From: Actinomycetota bacterium
GTDB lineage: Bacteria; Actinomycetota; Thermoleophilia; Solirubrobacterales; Solirubrobacteraceae
Length of the DNA stretch: 64,000 nt
Reading direction: 5' to 3'
Assembly (NCBI GenBank): GCA_005883215.1
Contig: VAYS01000023.1
Coordinates: forward strand, 1 to 64,000
In this document: in pieces, positions 19,286 to 27,508 of the stretch
How positions within the stretch are numbered: position 1 is the stretch's first letter
Layout of the letters: each line of letters opens with the position of its first letter
Made by a program: the position numbers and the translations under genes
The notes under the pieces: model-generated
Databases searched by the model: none
What the model saw: the letters and a program-made list of their open reading frames with translations, nothing else
Told to the model about the DNA's origin: nothing

Positions 19286-20098
19286 TCAGGCGCGATCGGC
19301 GAGGAACGCGGCCACCCGCGCGGCCGCCGCGTCGGCGCGCTCGTCGTAGATGAAGTGACCGCCGCCCTCGATCACCGCCAGCTCGGCGCCGGGGATCTCG
19401 CCCGCCAGCCGCTGGGCGCCGGCCAGCGGGGCGAAGTCGTCGCTCTCGCCCCACACCACCAGGGTCGGCACCTCCAGTTCGGCCAGGCGGCCCTGGTAGG
19501 GCTCGAGCTTGGCGAAGTCGCCCGACCGGTAGAGCTCGAGCACGCTGGCCTGGCGCTCGCCGTCGGCCAGGCACTTGTAGTACTCATCGCGCGCCGCCTC
19601 ATCCATGCCCGGGCTGGTTTGGCGCATGACCTCGGCAAAGCCCTCGCCGGTCAGGCTCTGCAGCAGCTGCTCGCCCTGGCCCTCGGTGCGCAATCCGCGG
19701 GCCAGGCCGTGCCACTTGCCGTCGGCAAAGAACCCGCTGCTCGAGATCACCAGGGCGCTCACTGCCCCGGGGTGATCGCAGGCCCACCGCAGCCCGATCA
19801 GGCCGCCCCAGTCGTGGACGACGAGCGCGGCGCGCTCGACGTCCGCCTCCTGGCGAAACTCCTCCAGGGCCTCGATATGGCTCTCCCACGTGCCCGGCCG
19901 CCGGGGTGGCGAGTCGCCGAAGCCGGCGAGGTCGGGCGCCACTGCCCGAAACCCCGCGCGGGCCAACGCCTCCAGCGCCGGGCGCCACATGTACGAGGAC
20001 GAGGGAAAGCCGTGCACGAGCAGGGCCTCACCGCGCGCCGCTTTCGCGGGCAGCGCCTCCCGGTAAGCGAGACCGGCGAGGGTGGGTAGAGCGGACAC
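19286..20098 (-). CDS. Alpha/beta hydrolase, haloalkane dehalogenase/epoxide hydrolase-like
   Basis: 270 aa. Conserved landmarks are LLVHGFPSSSYMW (oxyanion HGFP), PDLAGFGDS, the nucleophile elbow VVHDWGGLIG with Asp rather than Ser, TLVVWGESDDF, and the catalytic His in EGGGHFIYDE. An Asp nucleophile in HDWGG points to a haloalkane dehalogenase or epoxide hydrolase type of reaction rather than an esterase. The substrate is unknown. It stands alone between convergent and divergent neighbours. Confidence 0.85.
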   Translation of the reverse strand: MSALPTLAGLAYREALPAKAARGEALLVHGFPSSSYMWRPALEALARAGFRAVAPDLAGFGDSPPRRPGTWESHIEALEEFRQEADVERAALVVHDWGGLIGLRWACDHPGAVSALVISSSGFFADGKWHGLARGLRTEGQGEQLLQSLTGEGFAEVMRQTSPGMDEAARDEYYKCLADGERQASVLELYRSGDFAKLEPYQGRLAELEVPTLVVWGESDDFAPLAGAQRLAGEIPGAELAVIEGGGHFIYDERADAAAARVAAFLADRA

Positions 20099-20185
20099 CG
20101 CCCGGACGCTACCCGTTCCCCGCCTGGGGCAGTGCGGGCGGGCCCACCACCCACAGCGAGCGCGGGACGCCGCTCACGCAGGGAC

Positions 20186-20425
20186 TCAGACGCGCTGGAT
20201 CGTGCTGGGCGCCGTGCCCCGCGACCGGTGTGAGCGATGCGAGTGACGGCTCGCCGACACCGCCGCGGGGCGCCCGGGGTGGGCGCTGGGGGCGGCGGAG
20301 GAGCCGGTCACGCCGGCCAGCGCAGCGGCCGGCCAGCACGTGGCGACGACGAGCGCCGCCACGCCCGAGGCGCGTGCCACCGAGCCGATAGGCCGGGGGA
20401 CAGAGGGCTCACGAGCAACGTTCAT
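20186..20425 (-). CDS. Possible small secreted peptide, unknown
   Basis: 79 aa. A basic N-terminus is followed by a hydrophobic segment (VAALVVATCWPAAALAG) like a signal peptide, then a Ser/His/Pro-rich tail. No RBS is evident and no family is recognised. It fills an otherwise gene-free stretch of ~490 bases (20099-20593), where nothing else is visible. It may be spurious. Confidence 0.3.
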   Translation of the reverse strand: MNVAREPSVPRPIGSVARASGVAALVVATCWPAAALAGVTGSSAAPSAHPGRPAAVSASRHSHRSHRSRGTAPSTIQRV

Positions 20426-20593
20426 GCCACCAGCATCGGCGGCCCAGCGTTAGCCCGTGTTGGGTTGGCGTGAGCCCTCGGGTAGCTCCGATGAGGTCTA
20501 GCGGCGCTGCTGGCGGCGCTGGCCCCCAGGGGCGAGGCGCGATAGGGCGCTCGTTGGCCGGGTAATCGACGGGTGAGCGACAGAGGAGGAACC

Positions 20594-20938
20594 ATGCCCC
20601 CTCGCGGAGTCAAGAAGGGCACCAAGCGTGCCCGCCAGTACGAGCACATCAAGCAGTCGCAGAGGGAACGCGGCACCTCTACCGGCCGCGCGGAAGAGAT
20701 CGCCGCCCGCACGGTCAACAAGGAGCGTGCCCGTTCCGGGAGCGCCCGCACGAGGTCGCGCACCTCGGTACGCGACATCTCCTCCGGTCGGCGCGGGGGT
20801 CTGCGTTCGGGCACCCGCAGCCCGCGCGGGCGCACCCGCGAACAGCTCTACAACGAGGCGCGCAAGCTCGGCGTATCGGGCCGCTCGCACATGAACAAGC
20901 GCCAGCTGCAGCGCGCGGTCGACGCCAAGAAGCGCTAG
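20594..20938 (+). CDS. Basic DNA-binding-like protein with SAP/Rho-N-like C-terminus
   Basis: 114 aa. GAGGAGGAACC directly precedes ATG 20594, a strong RBS that decides the start. The protein is very basic. The first ~80 residues are Arg/Lys/Ser-rich (PPRGVKKGTKRARQYEHIKQ, TVNKERARSG). The last ~35 (REQLYNEARKLGVSGRSHMN, KRQLQRAVDAKK) form a helix-extended-loop-helix of the SAP/Rho-N type, which binds nucleic acid. Similar short actinobacterial proteins are sometimes labelled plasmid stabilisation proteins; a chromatin or RNA-binding role is equally possible. Confidence 0.75.
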   Translation: MPPRGVKKGTKRARQYEHIKQSQRERGTSTGRAEEIAARTVNKERARSGSARTRSRTSVRDISSGRRGGLRSGTRSPRGRTREQLYNEARKLGVSGRSHMNKRQLQRAVDAKKR

Positions 20939-20942
20939 CCGC

Positions 20943-22040
20943 TCACCGAACGTCGCACAGCCGAGGGTTGGGGCGGTAGCCCCGCCCCACCTTCGCGCAC
21001 GGCCGGTCGTCGACCATCACCACGTCGGCGGTGAAGTCGTTGGAGCCTCGGAGCAGCGAGGACCCCACGCCGTAGGCGTCCACGGCCGCGCCGACCGCTT
21101 CGAAGGCGGCGATGCGCTCGGCGTCGAAGCCTCCCGAGGCGACGATTCGCACGTGGTGATGTCCGGCGCCGTCGAGCGCCTCGCGGACCTGCGCCACGAG
21201 CTCCGGGTTTACCCCGCGCGGGTCAAACTCCCCCATCGCCTCCCACAGCCCGCGGTCGACGAGCGCGCGCGAGGTGTCCAAGCGCACGCCCCACAGCCCG
21301 TCGCCCAGGGCATCGGCGACCTCGACCGAGGTGCGCACCGAGTCGTTTTCCCAATCGACGAGCACGACCACGTTGACCCGGCCGGCGAAGCGGCGCGCAA
21401 ACGCCCTGGCCGCGGCGACGGTATCTCCGTCGTAGGCGGCGATCAGCGAGTGGGGGACGGTCCCTACCCCGCGTCCGCCCCACCAGGACGCCTGGGCGTC
21501 GGTCGAGACTCCCACCGCTCCCGCCACGTGGGCGGCCCACCCGTCCCCCGTCTGCATGCGCCAGTGATCGTGGCGGGCGGGGAAGAACACGATCGGCTTG
21601 CCGTGGGCGGCCGCGGTCACCGCCGAGACGTTGCGCATGACGAGACTACGCCGGGCCATGACGCCGAGGTACACCGTCTCCAGCACCGCGAACAGCGAGT
21701 AGTCGCCCTCGATCGTCATCACCGTCTCATACGGCGCGACCTCGTCGCCCTCGTGCAGCGCGGCGACCCGGAGGCGGGAAAAGCCCTCCTCCCACTCGCC
21801 GCCGACCTCGCGCCCGGCGCAGAGCTTGAGCACCGCCACCGCCTCGTCGACTCCCCCGAGCACCGACTGCTCGCGCTGGAAGACCTGCATGAGCACGTGC
21901 GGGTGGCGATGCTCGGCCTCCAATAGCTCGCGCGCGTAGTTGAAGTAGACGTCCGAGTAGTAGCCCGCCCGGATGCGCTCGACCGCGAGGTCGAAGATCT
22001 CGGGCTCGAGCCGGGTGCGCTCTGGCGAGGCCTGGGCCAT
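20943..22040 (-). CDS. Nicotinate phosphoribosyltransferase-like enzyme
   Basis: 365 aa from ATG 22040; longer upstream frames are arbitrary. FDLAVERIRAGYYSDVYFNY, the phosphate-site region VSTDAQASWWGGRGVGTVPH, VVVLVDWEND, VRLDTSR and ASGGFDAERIAAFE fit the type II phosphoribosyltransferase (nicotinate/quinolinate) fold. The expected reaction is nicotinate plus PRPP to nicotinate mononucleotide in NAD salvage, in the cytosol. Nicotinate is preferred over quinolinate from overall length and the GYYSD opening, but substrate assignment by eye is not firm. Confidence 0.8.
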   Translation of the reverse strand: MAQASPERTRLEPEIFDLAVERIRAGYYSDVYFNYARELLEAEHRHPHVLMQVFQREQSVLGGVDEAVAVLKLCAGREVGGEWEEGFSRLRVAALHEGDEVAPYETVMTIEGDYSLFAVLETVYLGVMARRSLVMRNVSAVTAAAHGKPIVFFPARHDHWRMQTGDGWAAHVAGAVGVSTDAQASWWGGRGVGTVPHSLIAAYDGDTVAAARAFARRFAGRVNVVVLVDWENDSVRTSVEVADALGDGLWGVRLDTSRALVDRGLWEAMGEFDPRGVNPELVAQVREALDGAGHHHVRIVASGGFDAERIAAFEAVGAAVDAYGVGSSLLRGSNDFTADVVMVDDRPCAKVGRGYRPNPRLCDVR

Positions 22041-22123
22041 GGTGGGGCTATTGTCGCCACTAGCTCCCGCCGCCGGCTCCCCGGTCCCGACGAGTGCCGC
22101 CAGGTCTGAGGACCGATCGAGGA

Positions 22124-23512
22124 CTAGCGCCGCGCTACCAGAGCGGCGGCCTCGGCGCCCATACCCGCGGCCAGGCGCTCGACGTCGTCGACCAGGGTGG
22201 GATCCGCGCACAGACCGAACGTGAGGCGGTCGGCCAGCGACACCACCGAGACCCGCAGCGCGTGGCGCTCGCGGATCTCGGCGAGCGAGTGCAGCGCGCG
22301 CACGGGCGACCCCAGGACGCGCACCGGGTTTCGCGGTCCGGGCACGTTGGAGACGTTGAGGGCAAAGGAACGGGGGTGCGACAGAGCGTGCTCGGCGAAC
22401 CGCCGCAGCCGCGGGGAGGCCCGTCCCAGCTCGCGCATGAGCGCGTCCAGGCGCTGGGCGTCGTGTCCCTGCTTGCGCACGCGGGTGGCGCGATGGATGC
22501 TGGCCAGGCGCTCGAGCGGGTCGCCGGACTCCAGCGGTAGGTCCAGACAGAAGAACGAGTCGCGGTTGCCCGGCTCGCTCGCCTCGGCGTTCTCGTGCGC
22601 GCCGCTCGCCGGACCGTGCAGGCTGACGGGGACCTTTACCCGCACCGCGCCGAGGTGCCCGTGGCGGTCCTCCAGCCACCGGCGCAAGCCCCCCGCCACC
22701 ACGGTCAGCACGGCGTCATTGACCGTGGCGCCGTCGGCCGCGGCTGCCGCGCGGTGCAGGCCGGCGAGCTCGACGTCGGCAAACGCCACCGAGCGGCGCG
22801 CGCTGATGTGGCCGTCAAACGGCGAGCGCCGCCAAGCTTGGGGCGCCTCGCGGGCCATCGCCGCCAGGCCGGCGCCCAGGCGCCCGGCGTCGTTTCGGCT
22901 CGCCCTGCGCTCGGCTCGTGGCCGACGGGCGCCCGCCTTTGCGGCGGGGGCGGCCGGGGGCTGCTCCTCCCACAGCACCGCGCGCGCCAGCCGCATGGCC
23001 GTCGCGCCGTCGGCCAGCGCGTGATGGATGCGCCAGATGATTGCGCCGGTGCCGTTTGCCAGCTCGGGTAGCACGTCCATGCGCCACAGGGGGCGCGAGC
23101 GGTCGAGCCGCTGCTCGAATAGGCCAGCCACCGTCGTCCGCAGCCCTGCCTCGTCGAGGGCGGGACCTGCGTCCTGGGCCACGACGTGAGCCTCGAGGTC
23201 GAGATCGGGATCCTCGACCCAGCACGGCGTGCCGTCTACCTCCTCCAGGCGGACGCCCAGCTCGGGCGCCTCGGCCAGGTGGGCGCCCACCTGCTCTCGC
23301 AGCCGGACCGGGTCCATCGGATCCTCGACCACGACGACCTTGCAGGTGTGCCCGGCGACCGTCGCGTTCTCCAGGGCGAGGATGCTGAGATCCTCGGCGG
23401 ACAGCGCCCGCGCGTCGCGCCCGCGCGGCGCCTCATCGCTCGGCTGGGACGGGACGCCCGAGGACACGGGCCGCACGCTAGGCGGCGGGGACGCCGCCCG
23501 CAATCCCGACAT
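22124..23512 (-). CDS. WS/DGAT wax ester synthase / diacylglycerol acyltransferase family
   Basis: 462 aa. The opening LSAEDLSILALENATVAGH corresponds to the family N-terminus. The acyltransferase motif IHHALADGATAMRL (HHxxxDG) is intact. The C-terminal block FALNVSNVPGPRNPVRVLGS is the family's second signature. Such enzymes make triacylglycerol or wax esters from acyl-CoA at the membrane. The first ~40 residues are low-complexity and the true start may lie later. It is 16 bp downstream of the ABC permease stop on the same strand. Confidence 0.88.
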   Translation of the reverse strand: MSGLRAASPPPSVRPVSSGVPSQPSDEAPRGRDARALSAEDLSILALENATVAGHTCKVVVVEDPMDPVRLREQVGAHLAEAPELGVRLEEVDGTPCWVEDPDLDLEAHVVAQDAGPALDEAGLRTTVAGLFEQRLDRSRPLWRMDVLPELANGTGAIIWRIHHALADGATAMRLARAVLWEEQPPAAPAAKAGARRPRAERRASRNDAGRLGAGLAAMAREAPQAWRRSPFDGHISARRSVAFADVELAGLHRAAAAADGATVNDAVLTVVAGGLRRWLEDRHGHLGAVRVKVPVSLHGPASGAHENAEASEPGNRDSFFCLDLPLESGDPLERLASIHRATRVRKQGHDAQRLDALMRELGRASPRLRRFAEHALSHPRSFALNVSNVPGPRNPVRVLGSPVRALHSLAEIRERHALRVSVVSLADRLTFGLCADPTLVDDVERLAAGMGAEAAALVARR

Positions 23513-23528
23513 CCGTCCAGGTGCCCCG

Positions 23529-24629
23529 CTAGCTGCGCGCCAGCGCCTTGACCGGTCGCATGCGCGTCACCCGCCACGCCGGGTACAGGCCCCCGAGCAC
23601 GCCGATGGCGATGCCGACCAGCAGGCCGCGACCGAGGCCCCATGCGGTGACCGATGCGCTCACATAGCTCGAGATGCCGAGTAGGTGCACGAGCGCGCCG
23701 CTGCCCACCACGCCGAGCAGCAGTCCCGTCCCCGCGCCCAGGAGGCTGACCGCCACGCCTTCGCCCAGGATCAGCGCGGCGACGCGCGACGGGCTCCAGC
23801 CCACCGTGCTCAGCAGGCCGAGCTCTCCCTGGCGCTCGATCACCGCCATCGCCATCGTGTTCATGACGCTGAACCCCCCGATCAGCAGGGCGACGACGGC
23901 GATCGCCAACACGGCCTTGGAGATCAGGGTGGCGTTGGCGCCGGCCCGCGCCGCCTCCTCGGGGTCGCTTATCACCTGCGTGCCCGGAAACGCGCGCTGG
24001 ATGGCGCGCGCGGTTGGCCCCGGGCGGGCCCTGGGGGCGAGCTGCACGGCGATCGCCGTCTCCTCGCCCGCGCGCCCCACCAACCCCTGGGCTTGGTTGA
24101 GGGCCATCACCGCGCCCGAGTCCTCGAAGTAGATCCCCGAGTGGTAGATCCCGGCGATGCGCAGCCCGCGACCCTCGATCGTCAGCCGGGCCCCGGGGCG
24201 CAGGTGACGCGTCTGGGCGAGCCGGTCGCCGACCAGGACGGCGGCTCCCTGGGCGCGAGAGCCCTGGACCATCACCAGACGCTGGGTGAAGAACCCGGTC
24301 GGGTCGGCGCCGAAGGCCACCGCGCCGGGGTCCCCCTTGATCGCGTCGACCACGAGCAGCAGCGGCGTCGCGCGGGCGACGTCGCGGCGAGCGGCCAGGC
24401 GACCGACGAGCGAGGCGGGCAGCACCGAGGCGGTGGGATCCGAGACGTTGCTCTGGAAGACGCCCAGATCCGAGCCCCCGAGGTGGACCAGGCCCGCGGC
24501 GCTTTCCTTGAGGCCCTGGGTGAGGGCCAGCAGCCCCACGATCATCGCCACGCCGATGCCCACCCCGAGCGCGGTGAGCGCGGCCCGACCCCACCTGCGG
24601 GCCAGGTTGGCGGCGATCAGCCCGAGCAC
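23529..24629 (-). CDS. ABC transporter permease, FtsX/MacB/LolC-like
   Basis: 366 aa. A membrane helix at ~17-35 (TALGVGIGVAMIVGLLALTQ) is followed by a ~200-residue extracytoplasmic domain. Three C-terminal helices follow, with the FtsX-family region TALGxx/STVGWSPSRVAALILGEG and a final GLYPAWRVTRMRPVKAL. It pairs with the ATPase 34 bp upstream. MacB/LolC-type systems move lipids, lipoproteins or peptides, or act as mechanotransducers; in a Gram-positive-type cell the cargo is unknown. Confidence 0.88.
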   Translation of the reverse strand: MLGLIAANLARRWGRAALTALGVGIGVAMIVGLLALTQGLKESAAGLVHLGGSDLGVFQSNVSDPTASVLPASLVGRLAARRDVARATPLLLVVDAIKGDPGAVAFGADPTGFFTQRLVMVQGSRAQGAAVLVGDRLAQTRHLRPGARLTIEGRGLRIAGIYHSGIYFEDSGAVMALNQAQGLVGRAGEETAIAVQLAPRARPGPTARAIQRAFPGTQVISDPEEAARAGANATLISKAVLAIAVVALLIGGFSVMNTMAMAVIERQGELGLLSTVGWSPSRVAALILGEGVAVSLLGAGTGLLLGVVGSGALVHLLGISSYVSASVTAWGLGRGLLVGIAIGVLGGLYPAWRVTRMRPVKALARS

Positions 24630-24663
24630 CGCGGCGTCTCCGGGCGAAAATCCGGCGCCGGGG

Positions 24664-25356
24664 TCATGTCACTCCCGCCGTCACCGCGCCCGATTCCAGG
24701 CGACCGTCGGTCATGGTCAGCGTGCGGTCGGCGCGGCTTCCCACCGTCGGGTCATAGCTCACCAGCAGCATCGTCATGCGCCGGCGCCGGCGCACCTCCA
24801 GCAGCAGGTCGAGCACGCGCTTCGAGGTGACCGAGTCCAGTGCGCCGGTGGGCTCGTCGGCCAGCAGCAGGCGCGGGTCGTTGGCCAGGGCGCGGGCGAC
24901 CGCGACGCGCTGGCGCTCGCCCCCCGACAGCTCAGATGGGACGTGGTGGGCCCGATCGGCCAGCCCGACCTCGTCGAGCAGCTGGGCCGCGCGCCGGCGC
25001 CGTTCGGTCCGCCGCGCGCCGGCCCCGACGAGCGGTACCTCGACGTTCGCTTGCGCGGTGAGGGTGGGGAGGAGCAGGTGCTGCTGAAAGACGAACCCCA
25101 CCAGGCCGCGGCGCATGCGCGCGTCGCGCCTGCGCTCCCAGGTGGCGTCGCCGTCGAGTAGCACCCGGCCGGTCTCCGGCCGGTCCAATCCGCCGATGAC
25201 GTTCAGCAGCGTGCTCTTGCCCGAGCCCGAGTGTCCGGTGATGGCCACCACCTCTCCGGCAGCGACGCACAGGCTTACGTCGTCGAGCGCTGTGATCGGG
25301 CCGAAGCGCTTGCCTACGTGCGCCAGGGCGACCTCGGCGCCGATCTCATCGCTCAC
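24664..25356 (-). CDS. ABC transporter ATPase, LolD/MacB-like, with Tyr in place of the H-loop His
   Basis: 230 aa. Walker A GHSGSGKST (41-49), Q-loop FVFQQHLLLP, signature LSGGERQR (143-150) and Walker B LLLADEPTGALD (163-174) are all intact. The switch position normally reading VTHD reads VSYDP, with Tyr201 from a TAT codon. GTG 25356 overlaps the TGA of the secreted protein gene, so secreted protein, ATPase and permease form one unit. The His normally helps position the gamma-phosphate; its loss could impair turnover or be compensated. Confidence 0.9.
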   Translation of the reverse strand: MSDEIGAEVALAHVGKRFGPITALDDVSLCVAAGEVVAITGHSGSGKSTLLNVIGGLDRPETGRVLLDGDATWERRRDARMRRGLVGFVFQQHLLLPTLTAQANVEVPLVGAGARRTERRRRAAQLLDEVGLADRAHHVPSELSGGERQRVAVARALANDPRLLLADEPTGALDSVTSKRVLDLLLEVRRRRRMTMLLVSYDPTVGSRADRTLTMTDGRLESGAVTAGVT

Positions 25357-25745
25357 CTGATGACCTGGACGGCGTAGTCGAGGTAGACCGTCGCCCCGTG
25401 GGACCCCTGCACCACGGCGCGCAGGGTGAGCGCGTATCCCACCGATTGAACGGGCCAGTAGAAGGTGTCCTTGAAGTGTCCGCGGAAGCGGTAGTGCGAT
25501 CGGTGTGCCACCACCTTGCCGCCGTAGAGGAACTCATAGCCCACCGAGGCGCGGGCCGGTCGCCCGTTGCGGGTGGCGGTGAAGGTCACGATCCATTTGC
25601 GGCCCGCTCGCGGATGGTGGGTGCCTGCGTGCATGGACGCCCGGAAGGCGCCCGAGGAGCCGCTCACGGTGCCGGCTTGGGCGGGAGCCGCGAGGCCGAG
25701 CACGGCGCCCACCAGCAGGGTGGCGGTGGGGGAAGCTCTCCTCAC
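25353..25745 (-). CDS. Small secreted protein coupled to an ABC transporter
   Basis: 130 aa from GTG 25745, preceded by AAGGG at about 8 nt; ATG 25787 would add 14 basic residues without an RBS. The signal peptide RRASPTATLLVGAVLGLAAPAQA is clear. The mature ~105 residues look like an all-beta, Ig-like domain (KWIVTFTATRNGRPARASVG, YEFLYGGKVVAHRSHYRFRG, TLRAVVQGSHGATVYLDYAV). No Cys is visible in the mature part. Overlap with the ATPase start suggests a substrate or partner of the exporter. Confidence 0.7.
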   Translation of the reverse strand: MRRASPTATLLVGAVLGLAAPAQAGTVSGSSGAFRASMHAGTHHPRAGRKWIVTFTATRNGRPARASVGYEFLYGGKVVAHRSHYRFRGHFKDTFYWPVQSVGYALTLRAVVQGSHGATVYLDYAVQVIR

Positions 25746-25940
25746 GCAAGCACCCTTCGCTCGTCTCGCACGATCCACCAACCCCATTTCGCGGTCTGCG
25801 CAGGCAAAAGGTATCCCACGCCTGAGCGCTTGAACACAACCGCGGACACAGGGGCTCGGTGAGGTCAGGGGATGGGCGCACCTCCGGGTAACCGCTCGCT
25901 CACACGGGCGCCTGCGAGCTGATGTAGGCTCGTCGCCACC

Positions 25941-26717
25941 GTGGCAGAACGCACGAAATACGCACCGGGCACCTTTTCCTGGGCCGATCTGGCCACCACC
26001 GATCTGGAGGCGGCCAAGCGCTTCTACGGCGGCCTGTTCGGATGGCAGGCCGAGGACATGCCCGTCCCCGGCGGCGCCTACTACTCGATGCAGCGAGTGG
26101 ACGGCAAGGATGTGGCCGCCATCGCTCCCCAACCCCCCGCCCAGCGCGACGCCGGCGTCCCGCCGACGTGGCAGTCCTACATCACCGTGGAGAGCGCCGA
26201 CGCGGCCGCCCAGCGTGCCGGCGAGCTCGGGGGGACGGTGCACGCGGAGCCCTTTGACGTGATGGAAGCTGGGCGCATGGCGGTCATCCAGGACCCCCAG
26301 GGCGCGTTCTTCATGGTGTGGCAAGCCAACAACCACATCGGCGCTTCGCTGGTCAACGCCCCCGGCGCGCTGTGCTGGAACGAGCTGGCGTCGCCGGACC
26401 TCGATGCCGCCCCCGACTTCTACGGAAAGCTCTTCGGTTGGAGCACCGAGCCGTTCGAGGGCGGTCCGATGCGCTACCTGACGATCAAGAACGGGGACGC
26501 GACCAACGGCGGCATGCGCGAAAAGCAACCGCAGGAGCCGCCGTATTGGCTCGTCTACTTCGCCGTCGAGGACGTCGAGGCGAGCATGGCCAGGGCCAGC
26601 GAGCTCGGGGGCAACACGATCGCCGGGCCGTTTGAGATGGCGATGGGCAAGATCGGCGTCGTCCAGGACCCGCAGGGGGCGGTCTTCGCCCTCTACACCG
26701 GACGGCTCGAGCCCTAG
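25941..26717 (+). CDS. VOC-family protein, two tandem glyoxalase-like domains
   Basis: 258 aa, GTG start. Two homologous halves are visible: residues ~8-125 (GTFSWADLATTDLEAAKRFY, GGLFGW, QDPQGAFFMVW) and ~135-255 (GALCWNELASPDLDAAPDFY, GKLFGW, QDPQGAVFALY). This is the CFP-30-like branch of the vicinal oxygen chelate superfamily common in actinobacteria. These are metal-dependent or binding-only folds of diverse function; the substrate is unknown. It is transcribed alone, divergent from the secreted protein/ABC operon. Confidence 0.9.
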   Translation: MAERTKYAPGTFSWADLATTDLEAAKRFYGGLFGWQAEDMPVPGGAYYSMQRVDGKDVAAIAPQPPAQRDAGVPPTWQSYITVESADAAAQRAGELGGTVHAEPFDVMEAGRMAVIQDPQGAFFMVWQANNHIGASLVNAPGALCWNELASPDLDAAPDFYGKLFGWSTEPFEGGPMRYLTIKNGDATNGGMREKQPQEPPYWLVYFAVEDVEASMARASELGGNTIAGPFEMAMGKIGVVQDPQGAVFALYTGRLEP

Positions 26718-26760
26718 CCCTAGCCACCCAGCAGGGCCCGCGGCTAGCCTCGGGGGCGGG

Positions 26761-27462
26761 ATGAGAGCCCGACCGCGGAGCCGGCTGGTGGCGCTGTGCG
26801 CTGGCGGTGCGCTGGCGGTGGCCGTGGGTGCCCTCGGCCCGCCCGGGGCATGGGCGGCCCACCGGCACTGCCGGGTTCCGCGGGGATCGCGAGCCTGGGC
26901 GCAGAGCGCCAAGGCGATCGTCTATGCCGATGGGCCGTTTGCCAATCCCGACACCCACAACACCCGCGTGGTCGCCTGCTGGCGCCCCAGCGGGCGACGT
27001 ACACCGGTCGGCTACGACTACCGCTTCGACGAGGACGACCCCACCAGCAGATTCGCCATCGTGCGTCTCGCCGGACGGTGGCTGGCGGTCGACCGAGTGC
27101 GCGTCAACCTGTTCGCCGCCACCGGGAGCTCACCGATTCCGCAGATCGCGGTGCTCGATCTGCGCCGGGGCAAGACCCGGTACTGCGTGGCGCCCCCCGT
27201 GGGCGATTTCCTGAGCGCGCTCGCCGTCGACCCGGACGGCAGCGCCGCGTGGATATCGAATAGCGGCGCGGCGGGTGCGGCGCCGCCCGCCGCCGTCCAG
27301 GCCTATGACCGCGATGGCCTGCGCACGCTGTACTGGGGGCTCCGGGGCCGGCTCTCGACGCTGTCGCTAGCGGCGCGGCGGGCCAGCTGGCGCGACGGCC
27401 AGACCCCGGGATCGGCGAGCGTGCTCGGCCCGCCCCGCCCGGGGTCCTGCCCCTCGCCGTAG
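26761..27462 (+). CDS. Secreted protein of unknown function
   Basis: 233 aa, ATG 26761. The signal peptide LVALCAGGALAVAVGALGPPGAWA ends near residue 33. The mature part contains repeated short beta-like segments (YDYRFDEDD, RFAIVRLAGRWLAVDRVRVN, IAVLDLRRGKTRYCV, FLSALAVDPDGSAAWISN) suggestive of a WD/beta-propeller-like or similar beta fold. There are four Cys in the mature region. No family is recognised. Confidence 0.75.
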   Translation: MRARPRSRLVALCAGGALAVAVGALGPPGAWAAHRHCRVPRGSRAWAQSAKAIVYADGPFANPDTHNTRVVACWRPSGRRTPVGYDYRFDEDDPTSRFAIVRLAGRWLAVDRVRVNLFAATGSSPIPQIAVLDLRRGKTRYCVAPPVGDFLSALAVDPDGSAAWISNSGAAGAAPPAAVQAYDRDGLRTLYWGLRGRLSTLSLAARRASWRDGQTPGSASVLGPPRPGSCPSP

Positions 27463-27508
27463 GGTCGGGGAGCTAAGGTTTCCGCGCGGCTCGGACGCCG
27501 CCCGCGCC

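Noticed and set aside
25787-26912. 5' part of a long minus-strand frame (25353-26912) antisense to the VOC gene
   Set aside because: Only its last ~130 codons make sense (secreted protein before the ABC ATPase); the rest is antisense to two conserved VOC domains.
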